A stretch of 64,000 nt of DNA from Myrica gale (GCA_963930655.1 OZ005609.1:11514501-11578500), one strand, 5' to 3'. Numbered from the stretch's first letter, positions 36,401-49,170 are shown. The notes: generated from the sequence alone by a model not told the origin. Translations and numbers: made by a program.

Positions 36401-38209
36401 AGGAGTCTGGGGCTTTTAGCATGACTAGCCACCTAGGTTTGACCATAAGAGTTATCATCCGTTGAAGAATATTTAAATTGAACTATACCTAACTAACATG
36501 AGATTAGACCGTCATCAAAGCCCCATAAAGTGCAACTAGGCTCTAGCCCCCACTCGTCCGCGAGAGTAATGCTAGGACTAAATTGGGCCACCACTTTCGT
36601 AGCGAGGATAGGTAGCGTTCTGAATTACGAAGCTCGGGTTATAAAATTATTTCTTAGGTTAAGCATGTGTTTGGCCACCCCAGCAAATTTAGAATTTTTT
36701 TTCACAATTTCATTATCAGAAACTCCTTAAATTTTTTCACTAACTCAAACATATATATATAAAACGCCTATTAAATTATTTCTTTTGCAACTTTTTAGGA
36801 ACCCCAATAAAACTATTATGAAAATTCAAACTTTTAGGTCATGTTTGGAATGCGAGTGTGGAGTCTATTTCTAGTCCCAAAGTCATATTTAGGCCTAGAT
36901 TTTGGAATGCTCATTTTGCATGGGCTAAGACCCTAGTTGAAGTTTTGTGGGCTGGTCTCATCTCCTCGTTGCTAGACGTTATGATACATAAAGGCTTTAA
37001 CATCACATATGTAGGGCTGTACTTTCCTCCATACATGAAGTTGCAGTTGACAACACATTGTCAAAAACCTTACTGTAATCTTTTTAGAGGAGAAACAGAC
37101 CTCAGAATCTGTCAAGTAATTCGAATAAGTCAATGAAATATCCAACCCAACACCATTGAATGGTAAGCTACCTCTTGTGATTTCACATCTGCGAGGCGTT
37201 AAGTTCTTCCATCTTCCCCTCAACTACCCCTCCTCACCATTACAACAACATTGATAACCATTTTGATCCCCTTCCACTTCAAATTGCAGCTTCCTGTACG
37301 GAACTTCGAATCTCCTTGTTTAGTCCCTTCCATTTGTGATCTGCTCAGTATTAGGCAGATTGATCTGACCGGTGTGGAATCCGCTTTATTGCAACTCTCA
37401 TCTCCTCTACGTGCCCTTCGAATCACTCTCCTAGATTCATGTGCTCCCACGGTTCGTGGCCGATACTGCTCCTCTTTGCCAACGGTCCAAGCAATTATTA
37501 TCAAAAGTAGCGTCTGAATTTGGGGATTTGCCTGAGATTATCCCAACACTTGGTACAACATGCCCTATTCCTTCTCAAAGTAGAGGAAGAAAAGCTCAAC
37601 AAAGTTTCTTCTCATCTTGTCTCCTTAGCAGAGAATTTCGACTTCCTCATCCACTCCACAACTCACAATGCTTGACACTCATCTCTCTGTTCAGTGCATG
37701 ACACGCCAACGTCGGACCCGTGCCCACCTACAACACAGGACCTGTAACCCGATCTGTGGCCAAGGTGAGTATACCATGTGGAGCTTCAATTTTCTATTAT
37801 TAGTTGTATATTTTATCACCTGCACTAGTGTACCATTTGTCGTAGACCCCTTTTTAGCTTATATGTATTCAATTCTTATGAGATTTTAGAGTGATATTTC
37901 CTATGCCTATGTTCGAGCTGTTCAATCTCCATTATATATTTGATGATTCCTGCATTAAATCTGAATTTGTTTGGTTGCTAGGGCATTTTAATGTTTTGTG
38001 CATTTATTGTGAAACTCTAAGTTGAGCCACAATTTAGTTTGTTTCCTGTCATTCTTGTGTATGTGCTTTACAGTTGGTATTCATTCACTAAAGATGAAAA
38101 AGCTAACATGTATTATAGTCTACCATTTGGGAAGATAATTTGTTCTTTATACGATATCCAATTAGGTTGAAAGCAATTTACATAGAAAAAAAATTACCTG
38201 CCTAGGCAT
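36401..38209. other. Intergenic, no gene recognised
   Basis: Mixed sequence with small open frames (for example 37251-37517 and 37441-37701). A possible donor follows GGCCAAG at 37763, but no family match is apparent. Confidence 0.4.
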
Positions 38210-38397
38210 TCAACTTCCACGGAGGGAAGGAACACGGTCTTGAATCAAATTCCTCTCCCAGTCTGCTATATCCTCAAATGGATACTCTGGAAGGTTCTCA
38301 AAGGGCTCCTTCCATAGGTCATTCTTAGCCAAATTATAAGTAGCTCTATGATTTTGCTCTTCTATTGGGTCCACAAGGTCTCTTTGCAGTTAGTGTA
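38210..38397 (-). pseudogene. Unassigned exon-like open frame
   Basis: On the minus strand a 61-codon stretch ending in TGA reads LQRDLVDPIEEQNHRATYNL, then AKNDLWKEPFENLPEYPFED and IADWERNLIQDRVPSLRGS. The composition (acidic, aromatic, no low complexity) looks protein-coding, and an acceptor-like CTGCAAAG precedes it. It has no start codon. I do not recognise the family. The Myb/SANT-like gene 0.7 kb away is on the other strand and may be unrelated. Confidence 0.4.
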
Positions 38398-39131
38398 TCA
38401 TTGGCCATATTTATCTGTCACACAATCATAAAAAGAAATTGAATACAGTCTACTATTTTGTCTACGACAACAGTGAAACGTCTCAGTAACTCAAGAGAAG
38501 ATAGTCATGCTTCAAAATTAAAAGCAGTCATTCAAAAAACCCTCGGCATTGGGTTGTTTTATATGTACTCCAGCTTATAGTGTCATCAACTTACGTATTG
38601 TGAGTGTCTTTGTTTCTTTGGTTGAGTACACTTGTCTCTTCATTCTTCTATTTTCAAGTAAGATGATCCTCTTTCCAATAAACACATTTCATTTTAAAAT
38701 CAATTACTCGAAACATGTTTTATGGTCTGACTATGAAGCTTATGTTCCATAAATGTTTTATTATTCCATCTTTGCGAATTCTTCAGTTCTAAGCAATAAT
38801 GAGTAAGGGAAAAGAGACTTCTAGAGAATGGCTTATTAATGTACTAATTTTCAATGTGTAAGTATTTGGCTTTTCAATGTATAAACGTGGATGACATTTT
38901 CCTAAAATTATTTGCAAACTTTCACACGGTTTGATTTTGAGAATTTCTCTTTTCTCTTGCTTGTTTACGTACCTAATTCATTGCTTTTGTTTCTTTTACA
39001 CAACATTGTCCAATGTCATTTGCTAGCCAGCGTTACAACTTACTGAGTACCAAAAGACCGATCCCCCCTACACTGCGACAGTTATGGCCATCATTGATCA
39101 GAAAGGTGGGTGTGTCTTAGACCACTAATTT

Positions 39132-40220
39132 GTGATGCATGATTCAAAGACAACCTGTTTTTTTATGCATATGAGTACTGATGACAAATGTGATCATTCA
39201 CTTGAGCAAACATTCCTTCATCTCCTAATCCAAGGAATTAATGAAACCCGCATTGACCCTGACGCTGTGCATTCCACTAAATGGCCCACTATAGCGGGAC
39301 AACTCCAGCAAGTTACTGGCAAACAAAAGTTTATCCAACAGTGCAAAGATAAGTACAAGCGAATGAAAGGGCAACATCGAGAGTTTTATGACCTCTTGCA
39401 TCATGATATGGGTTTCGGTTGGGATCCGGTATTGAACATCATACAAGGCTCGGCGCAATACTGGAATGCCTATCTTCTGGTGAACAATAATGCATATCAT
39501 GTGTGTATTTTTTTACCACAACCTTTTTTTGTACAAATTGGCTGATGTCAATATCTTATTTACGAAGGCTCACCCCAATGCAAAGCCATTTTGAAGGAAG
39601 AGTCTTGCCAACTACGAAATAATGAGGCTTTTGTTTGGTAGGACAACGACCACGAGGTTACTACATCATGTGTGTACACAAAGTTCGATGAACACAGATG
39701 ATGAATGTGATTTAGACAAAACCTTGAACAATCTAAATATCGGTCACTCCACTAGTTGTGCCCACACAAAAGGAGAATGTGATAAGGCAACACATACCAC
39801 AACCTTGCTCCACTAGTACGCAGTCGGGGAAATGTGCAAACGATGGATCTTTCAGCGTGATGAGCAGGGAACGAGCTAATGGTGCGAATGAGAATGATGC
39901 CCAGATTGCCTTGCATTGCTTCGCCGATGCTGCACATAGACGAAATGAAATTCTCGTTGATTGGGTCGCCACTCAGAAGCCACAAGAAGTTGGTTGTGTT
40001 GGAGAGTCTGCAGGTAAATTCCTGGTTGACCCTTATAGTTAATGTGTCTGCCTGCTTAGAAGTGTTGTGCGCGATGGAGAGCACAAACAATTCCTAAAGG
40101 GATGCAAGGCGCTTTGATGTGAGTACGAGCAAAAGTTGTTTCTGCTCGTGGATGATGATGAGAGGAGATTGTGGTTTGAAGAGCTTGACGTTTGATTGGT
40201 TATTGTGCTTCATGTGGCAG
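39132..40220 (+). pseudogene. Myb/SANT-like domain gene, decayed
   Basis: The frame at 39132-39545 carries the Myb/SANT-like DNA-binding domain found in plant Harbinger-associated and L10-interacting proteins: FLHLLIQGINETRID, KWPTIAGQLQQVTG, FIQQCKDKYKRMKGQHREFY, DLLHHDMGFGWDP. The C-terminal linker follows in pieces: AHPNAKPF then a stop, SLANYEIMRLLFGRTTTT at about 39605-39655, and a helical tail ANENDAQIALHCFADAAHRR near 39885-39945. Stops at about 39594, 39816 and 40042 break it. The domain family binds DNA and often partners a Harbinger-type transposase, but I find no DDE transposase here. Confidence 0.62.
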
Positions 40221-41682
40221 ACATTTGGCTAGTTTCCTGTTTATTTGGTTTTATGTAAAAACTCATTAGTCCAAGTAGTTTGCGTTTGAGCTTTGTTCAA
40301 AGGGAATATGGGTGCAACTAGTCCCCCTTCTTCCCAATTTTCCAGCTGTTAAGTCTGTCATTTATTTTATCTTGATGTTTTAACTCTTGCAAGATATGCC
40401 AACGGCCTTAAGGATGATATCTTTCGTGTTCTGAGTTCTCATGGTTGATAAGATATGTTAAGAAAAGCAAAGCATGTTAACTTTGTGTTCTAAGTGATGA
40501 GTTATATTAATTTATTTGTTATGAGTTCCTATGGTTAATGTGAAATTCTTGGTTGTCTTGTGAGTTAGCATCAGTCAATGGGTGCTCTGTTAAACTCTGA
40601 AAGTTAAGTTTCGTAAGAGCATCAGATTGAGAATAAGAGAATTCGAATTTGTATTGATAATAGAAGTCCCAAATTGAGTAGACTGATGCACTTGCGTGTT
40701 GCTAGAACGACAAAAAATTATTGTCGGTGATTTTATCTATGTCCTCTTAGGCAGGTAAGTCGTGGTTTTTCGTGTAGCAATTGGAGAGAGAAACCAAGCA
40801 ATATAATTACAAATATGAAATAGGAATTTACACTCCATGTGGCAAATTACATGTATATTTGTTACTTGTGACATACTTGAATTCAATAATGTATGTTTTG
40901 CAGGATCATCTATGGGGTTTATATGGGTGGATGGCTACTACCTAGATCGTCCAAATCCTCCTGCCTTGGGTGGAACTGAAGCAATGATTGGAGAACCACC
41001 AAACCGAGCATGGCCGTGTGGAGGCACTTGTTTGTTGCGCGATTTTGTTGGCACTTCTACTCATTCTTTGGGCTTTGTAATTGCAAAATAATTTTCAGCT
41101 CCCTCACCCTTGACTATGGCTGTATTTATCTATTTCGTTGACTCCATTATGACTAATTTAGAATGATGAGTGTATTTGTCTATTTCGTAGACTCTGATAT
41201 GGCTTATTTTGTAGACTCTTTCTTAAATACATTTCATTTGCAAATTCACAACCAATATTCTTATTCTACTGATTCGAGAAGTGAAGCAAGGTTGAATAAT
41301 TTACAGAAGATCTGTGCCCGAAGGTGCAATGTTGATGTAGGGGTGAAGGTACACCGAACTCTAATGGAGAAAAATCTGTCGTGAGTAAATGTAGGTAATA
41401 TGTGATTTTGTTTAGTCGAATATCTCCCATATGGTTCGCCAAAGCTGTGTTGGATAAGAAATAGAGAATATTTCCCATATGCTGCACAGAATGCTAACGT
41501 GGGTAAACTTGAGAGAGAGAGAGAGAGCATGAACCACGAAAGTTTGTTTGGGGGCTACTCGAAGTGGATGTGGGTAAATGGGTGTATGTTCTGTTGTGCA
41601 ACACGGAACTGTTTTGGCTGAAAACACTGGACTGCTTCAACAAAAATATCAAACTTTAAAAGCAAAAAAAAGTAAGAAGAAG
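40221..41682. other. Intergenic, no gene recognised
   Basis: The plus-strand frame 40837-41091 (GFIWVDGYYLDRPNPPALGG then TEAMIGEPPNRAWPCGG) has plausible composition and follows a TTGCAG acceptor-like site, but I do not recognise it. A short GA repeat lies near 41512-41527. Confidence 0.35.
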
Positions 41683-41686
41683 TTTA

Positions 41687-41838
41687 CATAGCCTTTGGAT
41701 TGTAAAATTTTAACAAAATTTTAATAAAATTTTACTTTTACTTTTATCACTCATCCACCAATTTCAATACACTTCTTTTTTAACATCAACATAAAATTTT
41801 AATAAATTTTTACTAAAATTTTATAACCAAGCGCTATG
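41687..41838. mobile_element. Foldback MITE, 152 bp
   Basis: Almost the whole sequence is an inverted repeat. The left end CATAGCCTTTGGATTGTAAA pairs with the right end, which reverse-complements to CATAGCGCTTGGTTATAAA; both continue into AAAATTTTA-rich arms. Directly flanked on both sides by TTTA (41683-41686 and 41839-41842). No coding content. I cannot assign the superfamily. Confidence 0.68.
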
Positions 41839-42914
41839 TTTAATTGTAAAAGTAGCATTTGGTGAGAATTTTAAAATGATTTGTAAAACTGCATCTTTTA
41901 GGTGTGAATTTCACACTGAACAATATTTTATAACAAACAAGTAGTTTGAAAAAGCACAACCCTTATCTAGAGTTGACCCCACGTGCTGGACCCACCTAAC
42001 ATCTTATATATGACGCCATTCATATTAAATTGATTTGGAATGGGTAACAAATGGAGAATCTTCCGTTTATGAAACATATGGGCAAGTAGATTCACAACCC
42101 AAACGGGGGCTTTAGCTCCGGTTTGACAAAAAACACCAGAACTGAAACGAGACCAGGCCCACACCTGCAATCCAAAGATGACCTTATTTTCTCCATTATT
42201 AAATCGGTATGTGAATGTGTAATTGACAGATATGACTTGAAAAAAAGTAATAGCCAGATATGAACTAGGGCTGCACAATGCCACCGGGAAATTCTGGTGG
42301 CACCGACACCGGCACCGGTACCCGGCCTAACCGGTGCCGATGTAGGTTTAGCTTTTTGAAAAAATCGGCGGTTTCGGGTGCCGGTTTAAACCGAGATTTG
42401 TTTTTTAGTTTTTTTTAGTTTAGTTTCTACTTAATAGTTTAAACTTTAGTTTCACCTCAAGACGTAGTATTTTAGAAGCATAACAAGGTCTACTCAATAG
42501 TTTAGTTTCACCTGAATATTTGACATTTGTTGTTGGTTTTGTCTAGTCAAATACTTACATTCAAGTTACCAAGAAGCTTGCTAAGTGAATGAACTAGTTA
42601 TTTAGAATTTTGGTAGAAAAAAATTACAAATTTATTGTATTTAGAAGGGTATATATGAAGGCATTGAAATCATAATTAAAGAGTTTAATGTCAAACTTTA
42701 GTAAGTACATCGCATAATATAAGTCAAGAGGTTGAGATTCTACCACGAAAAATTTTAAATCAATATATGAGTTTAAGAGTTTTTATGAAATTTTAACAAA
42801 TTGTCTAAATTTCTAAAATTGACAAATCACTGTTAAATTTATACCATGCTTGCAAAATCAGTCACTCAATTACATTTTAGTTCAAATTTATAATACATTT
42901 TAGTTCAAAAATTC

Positions 42915-43085
42915 AAATAGAGTCATCACGTTTGACCAGCGTTTGACAAGCGCTCGAACGCCCTTTGAAAAAATTCAGACAGAGTCTTCACGTTTGACTA
43001 GCATTTGACAAGCGCTCGAGCGCTCAGTGCAAATTTCAGACAGAAACATAACTGTTTGACCTGCGTTTGACCCGCGCTCGAGCGC
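42915..43085. repeat. Three ~60-bp tandem copies with GCGCTCGAGCGC
   Basis: Three successive units, each with CGTTTGACYNGCRTTTGAC followed by GCGCTCGARCGC and AATTCAGACAGA or a variant. The self-complementary GCGCTCGAGCGC core is perfect in copies 2 and 3 and one base off in copy 1. Inside the hAT-type element. Confidence 0.7.
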
Positions 43086-43226
43086 CTTAAAAAATTGCTG
43101 AAATTTTGGATTTTCCTTGTGAAACCAAGGGAAACCCTACTAGGTTTTGAACATGTTTTAAAATTGTTATTGATTTATTTATTAGAGGAAAAACACATAT
43201 TCTCCCCTCTAAGTGTTGTTAGGGTC

Positions 43227-43294
43227 TAAATTGGATTTTTCAATAAATAATAGTTTCTACTAAATTGGATTTTTCAATAAATAATAGTTTCTAC
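43227..43294. repeat. Exact 34-bp tandem duplication
   Basis: TAAATTGGATTTTTCAATAA plus ATAATAGTTTCTAC occurs twice back to back without mismatch. Confidence 0.85.
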
Positions 43295-43768
43295 TTACAG
43301 TGACATCTCTATTATTTTGGACTTTAAATTCTCATCTTATCTTTTAAGATGATCTTTAATTTTATTGATTTTGGAATTTTGATTTCATTAGTTTAGATTT
43401 TATTGATATGTGATTAATGTACCAAAAGAAAAAAAAAGAAAAAATACATTGGGCCAAGTGCGTAAAATGTTAAAAAAAATGGCTCAATATGAATATAGGA
43501 TAACCGTTAAACCGTCACCGCTAAACCGCCACCGCTAAAGGCCTATTTTTGCCCTTAACGGTGTAGGTGCAGGGGACAATTTTTTCAAAACCGGCCTACC
43601 CGGTGTAGGTGCCCCAAAACCGGCACCTACACCGGGGTTGTGCAACCCTAATATGAACCATTTATCCCAAAAAAAACCATAAAGATGAATACTACTCCCG
43701 CCTGAACCTCAATTTGAAATCATCGGAGACACGTGTATAGTTTCAGATCTCTCTCTTCCTTTGCCGAA

Positions 43769-46700
43769 ATGGAGAAGCAAGGGAGTTCGGAGACGGAGTG
43801 CGCAGATATCGATACCTCGGCAGACTCTCTGGACTGCTCCGTGATCTTCCACGTCGTCAACGACGTCGCAGGCTTCGTGCTATACATGCACCAGCAGATC
43901 CCCTCGTAAGTACTTCGCCAAATGTCACCAGATGAGTTTTTTGGGAAAGAAAGAAAAGGAAACACTTCCGTGTGGTTGCTTGGAAAGCGCAGGAAAATTG
44001 GCAGAAATAATTCGTGTTTTCGTATGACTGGTGTGACGTGAGAAATCATAACAATTTGGGACCTGAATTTCTACATTTTGAAATTCGCATTCCTTAACGA
44101 TCTTATTAGGGTAATGGGGACAACCGCCTGAACTCGAATAGTTGATGAATCTCTACCAATTTGCTGCCTTCCTTTTATTTTTGCTTCCATTTAGGGTCCG
44201 ATTTAGATATTTGTAGCCGCATTAGAATGGTGATTGAAGTGAAAAAAGGTATAATGCTGTGAGGTATCTAATAGCATTTTACGTGTACATAGCGTGTTGC
44301 AGGATATCAGTGTTGAGTTCGATGCACTGCAGACCGAATATTCAGAATTGGTATGTCATATGTTAGCTGAGTCTCTAGCTATTTGCAATACAGTGCCATT
44401 TTGGGTTGAATTATGCGCTCTAAGACTTGCAAGTTGTAGGAGATGTCTCTTGCTTCACCAACTGATACAAAGGCATCGTCTTTGTCCCGAAGAAAGCACA
44501 TTGGCAGAATGAGGGATGTCAAGCGGGGAATCAGGAGACTGGATAAATTCATGAATACGGTTTGTAATCTCCAAACTGCGCTCAAATTGGTGATTGGTGA
44601 GTTCCCTGGCATCCAGGGAGTCATTTTGGTTCTCGGAGCTAGTCCAATTCGACCTCGCCATGTTTATGAGCTGTGCTTTTCACATGGAAAGGCTGTTGCC
44701 AGAGGGGGAGTTGATTTCACTAAAAGCAGGGCAGCAGAAGGGCTTTCAAGAAAGGTTCGTTTACGCTATTCGGATTCCACCTTAAGCTTGCTGTATTTTT
44801 TGTTTGGAAGGGATTTTTTTTTATATTTCGTAGTTGAATGACAGGCTATTCGGACACTGATCTCGAAGGGTGCTGGGTCTGGTTCCTATTCTGGTAGTTA
44901 GTAGAGAAAGTCTTGCAAGTATATTTTTATCTGGAAAGTGAATTTTTTTACTTTTTTCTTTGTATTTTGCTGATATAAAAAGTTGATTATTGTCTCTTCA
45001 TAGGCACAAGTAAGCTGTTTCTACTGGTTAAAGCTCCCTCTTCTTTGAGTCTTCCTATGCATTTTCTTCCCAAACGCGACTTCAAGTGCGGCAAAAAGGT
45101 AAGCAGTTCTTCCCCCTCCTTCGATTGGCCTTTTTTGTTGACTGAAAAGGGCAACAGTAGAGCTACGTAATTGGCTTGCCTTTTATAGTTTTTGTTCCTT
45201 GATGTGAATCTGCGTCCTTTAACTTGACAGTTATATTCCTGATATCGAGATCCTTGATAAACTATCATTCTCATGATTTGTTCATGTGGTGCATGAAGAG
45301 GGTTCTATGGGGTGTGGGCGCTTCTAGTTGCTACAGTTCATTTATAAGTACTTCTGCAGAGTCCCATTTGAAGTGGGAATTGCGTCACTACTCTTATAGC
45401 TTTGTAGAATGCTGTTTTAAACCTCACGGAATTGTGTTTTATGCTGTTGAATGGGGAGACCAGTTACACAACTAGGGCCAGACAGCAGATCCTGCTTCCC
45501 ATAAATAATATGTATGATTATTATTCTCCAGTGATAGTTAGATTAATTCAGGCTATAATGTTTATGCTTATTAAAGGAACAAGACGTTTTGGTCTTCGAG
45601 ATTATTGGATAAGTAGATCATATAGAAGAAACAATTAAGTTCAAGAGTGAGAACAAATAGAAATTTCTTTGGTGGACTCACCTTATGTTGCACTCCATGT
45701 CACCGTCTGACCTTGACAGAACAGAAGCATTAAAAATGTCAATAGTGTATTGAGATGTTTTTACAAGGTACTTGGTGCACAAATGCATATTCTCGGCGAG
45801 AAAAGACATTAGTTGTTGGAAATATGCTCTCAAAACCATTTATTAGAATGAGATAATTATTATTTTTATTGTCACATGTATATATTACTTATTGGGTATA
45901 ATGTTGTAACATGAGATGTTACACAGTTACATTGGTAAGTGAAATTGTAGAAAAGTCATGCCGATGATTAATGAATCAAAAGGAGGGGAGTATGACTTTT
46001 TGGTTCTTTGTTCACTTGACCGTTGTTCTAGACCGAGGTACATTTTTATGTACAAATAGGTCTACACTCGTTGTGCCTCTATTAAAATAGGATGATGGAC
46101 TCCGTCAATTGAGATAATGACCTTAAGCAGATGAGTGGGTGCACCGCAAGAGTACATACACTGAACGGGATCACATATGAATACTTTCTGGAAGTGATCA
46201 CTGATGTAGATAAAGTATTCGACACAATTAGTTTATTGTATCCTTAGACCTGATAGGTTTATGCAGATTTGTTTGTTTTGCATGTGTACTTTGACCAAGT
46301 CATTTGGTGATGATCTTTCTAGGTCAAATATTTCAGACAACGTTGGGTCTTATATATGATAAATGAGCTTGTGTAAATGCTCAACAAGCAATCCACCAGT
46401 CTCTTTGTGAGACAGTATATTCAGTATATCTGTTTAAAGTTGGACTTGAAAAGAAATCACTGGCCAGTGGATGTTTGCGAAAAATATTTTTCGAAATTAA
46501 TATATATTATATATTTATTTGTGTTTTAGAAACAATTTGAGAGTCCAACGAGTTACAGATTGTGAATTAAGAATTATATGAGCTAGGGACTTAATCGGTG
46601 ATATTATCCCGGTTCTATTAGCTCATGTGGAATATAGTATGGAGGAAGGATAAATAAACAAATATTTGTTAGTAAAAGAGATGTCACGAAAAAATATAGT

Positions 46701-48297
46701 CTCACTATCTCGGGGGTCAATTGTGATATGTTAATGAATACACAATTTGTAGAAGCCCATAAATTCGGAATACAGAATATAAGGGAGTAAATGAAAAAAA
46801 GTTTTTCATGATGATCCTACGACCGAGATTTGAGATCCCTAAAGATCTCACGCATAAGCATAGGAGAGGTTCTGAGGAAACCATTATAAATGGCTTAGAA
46901 CTTCATTTGAGAATAAAAAAAATGATTTACGAGAAAACTTTCTCTCTCTAAGTTTTCTCTCTATGATTCTCTCTCAAGAACTGTGCGTGGATTTGAAGGA
47001 GGCAGAACATAAATTCGGAATACAGAATATAAGGGAGTAAATGAAAAAGAGTTTTTCATAATGATCCTACGATCGAGATTTGAGATCTCTAAAGATTTCA
47101 CGCATAAGCATAGGAGAGGTTCTGAGGAAGCCATTATAAATGACTCAGAACTTTGAGAATAAAAGAAAAATGATTTACGAGAAAACTTTCTCTCTCTAAG
47201 TTTTCTCTCTCTATGATTCTCTCTCAAGAACTGTGCGTGGATTTGAAGGAGGCAGAACATAAATTCGGAATACAGAATATAAGGGAGTAAATGAAAAAGA
47301 GTTTTTCATAATGATCCTACGATCGAGATTTGAGATCTCTAAAGATCTCACGCATAAGCATAGGAGAGGTTCTGAGGAAGCCATTATAAATGACTCAGAA
47401 CTTTGAGAATAAAAGAAAAATGATTTACGAGAAAACTTTCTCTCTCTAAGTTTTCTCTCTCTATGATTCTCTCTCAAGAACTGTGCGTGGATTTGAAGGA
47501 GGCAGAATGCTTGGGCTGCTAGTTTTTTCAACGATCCATGGATTCCTGCTGCGCGATCTCTTTCATAAGTAACATTCAATATTGCTTGCTCATCTGTTTT
47601 CTCATTACATGCCTATAGACAGTCTGTATTTCTGGTCTTAGTGCAATAACCACTGAACGTTTAGCTGCTAGTGTTATTGCTAGTAGTTTTTGGCTTTCTT
47701 GCATAAGGGCTTCCTGCATTATATGCATAGTATTTCAGTATTACTTGAATCTTGATACAATAAAATGCATTATTTTTGTTGCAGATTGTGCCTTTCAGAC
47801 TACGGCTTAAGTGCAAAATCCAGGATCAGGAAATTGGTTCTGTGGATCATGCTTTTCGAACTGGTAACTCGAGTGGGACAGATTCTACTTCAGATGATTT
47901 AATGTGGTATGTAAGGTTAGATATTGAAGTAGCGAGATCTTATAAACATGTATAATCTTTGAAGTGCTACTTAGTGCTTTTTTGAGACCAATTATTGTTT
48001 GCCTAATTTTGTTATCATGGGCTAACCTTTGTTGAGATCAGGTCTAATACAAGTAACACCATTCTGACCAATCCTCTTTCTCTTTTCTTTTGGTCACTTA
48101 TCACGATTCTGTAGGGAAAATCATCATAACTTATTCAATATTTTCTCCAACGTTGTTCTAGGATCTCGTGACTTCCAATTGAAACATCTTAGCATTTCTC
48201 CATAATCTCCAGAGTAATTTATCTGGAATTTTGTGGCAGGTTTCAATGTCGGCACGTAATCAAGGGCCTGGCATCCAATACGCCAACAGAAGAATGA
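43769..48297 (+). CDS. p31comet / MAD2L1-binding protein homologue
   Basis: Seven exons: 43769-43905, 44293-44350, 44440-44754, 44845-44893, 45004-45098, 47785-47906 and 48240-48297. All have GT-AG borders, and the sum is 834 nt (277 aa plus stop) with no frame break. Recognisable parts are CSVIFHVVNDVAGFVLYMHQ then QIPS, LQDISVEFDALQTEYSEL, RRLDKFMNTVCNLQTALKLV, the middle GVILVLGASPIRPRHVYELC, KLFLLVKAPSS and the conserved end WFQCRHVIKGLASNTPTEE. p31comet is a HORMA-like adaptor that brings MAD2 and meiotic HORMA proteins to the TRIP13/PCH2 ATPase, which remodels them; in plants it supports chromosome-axis assembly in meiosis and checkpoint control. Exon 2 uses the acceptor CATAG at 44292, not the nearer TTGCAG, because only the former gives SVLQDIS. 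Intron 5 is 2.7 kb because of a repeat insertion. The name is from remembered homologues. Confidence 0.82.
45814..47575 (+). repeat. LTR-like insertion in p31comet intron 5
   Basis: It begins TGTTGGAAATATGCTC, a start common to plant LTRs, and ends near CATAAGTAACA. The interior is non-coding and its 3' part holds a 250-bp tandem triplication. I could not identify a target duplication with confidence, so the limits are approximate. Confidence 0.5.
46761..47508. repeat. Three 250-bp tandem copies
   Basis: Copies start at 46761, 47011 and 47261, each opening AAATTCGGAATACAG and closing GATTTGAAGGAGGCAGAA. Copies 2 and 3 differ by very few bases; copy 1 is more diverged and has CATTTGAGAATAAAA in place of a short deletion. 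Each holds the pyrimidine-rich block TTTCTCTCTCTAAGTTTTCT. Confidence 0.88.
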
Positions 48298-49162
48298 AAC
48301 ATTTGGCGACCTTATTGTTTGGAGGAGTTTTTCCCGCATGATATTCTCTGATTGCCTAGTTGGTGTCATCGGCAGGCATATTCATTACCGTTTTCATGCA
48401 CACTTTGATACAATCGGTTCTGGCGACCTTCGGAACAAAACTTCAAGCGCCACAACGGAGTGTGTACAAGTAACTGGCCATGATTGCTAACCTCAGAACT
48501 GAATACATATTTCTTCAAAAGCCAAATTCAAAGTCCAGGAATATTGGAGTTCTATCCCTTGCATACATTATCAGGGCACTTCTGATATGTTGTCACGTGA
48601 ATGGTATTGGACCTCCAACCTATCCTTTTGAAAAGGCGACCAAACTGATATTGCTGTGTTCCAATACATTAATCGAGAAAGATGCCATATGTTGTATATT
48701 GCTTTCAGACTCTGCTTAAATGTACCTTTCATGTTGTCGAAGTAACAAAATAGACGGTAGGAGGAAGAAATTTTCCAAGCAGTTGTATTGATTGGAAGCT
48801 TCTAAAGGATCAAATACACCAAATAAATTGCGATGAGTGCCCCATCCAAATTTCTTCCGTCTTAATCTTAGCCAAACTCATGAACATGCACAGACAGGGA
48901 CTTAGAGATAATTTTGCAGGTAATCAAGTAGCATCCAGAACGTGCCAAATTACAGCAGAATATTTCCAACTTGAATACGTTTAGACTGTACTCTCTGTTT
49001 TCCTCCCTGATTCTGATTAACCACCCCAAACAACCTCAGATAGTTCTACAAGAATTGACTAACTGCTATATAAGCCTGGCAGCTACTGAGCTCTGACATG
49101 TCTTGGAAGGAAACAGAGCATTAAATGGGGAACCATAAGTTTGATATCCGGAGGACAGAGAT
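48298..49162. other. p31comet 3' region and spacer
   Basis: No second gene recognised. A transcript end is expected within the first few hundred bases, but no clear signal decides it. Confidence 0.4.
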
Positions 49163-49170
49163 GATATTAA

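Larger units (their letters stand above)
42266..43650. mobile_element. Nonautonomous hAT-type element, 1385 bp
   Basis: Perfect 8-bp target duplications ATATGAAC at 42258-42265 and 43651-43658. The ends are short inverted repeats (TAGGGCTGCACAATG at left; TTGTGCAACCCTA at right). The subterminal regions are rich in ACCGGCACC / GGTGCCGG motifs in both orientations, typical of hAT subterminal arrays. No transposase. Internal DNA includes a block (about 42770-42900) similar to one TIR of the MITE at 29811, and two tandem repeats. Confidence 0.85.

Noticed and set aside
46761..47508. CRISPR-like or satellite array
   Set aside because: Three contiguous 250-bp units without spacers, inside an LTR-like insertion of a plant intron; a tandem duplication explains it.
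46961..47579. Two nearly identical minus-strand proteins of 99 and 122 aa
   Set aside because: They are readings of the 250-bp tandem repeat in the p31comet intron; no domain and repeat-derived.
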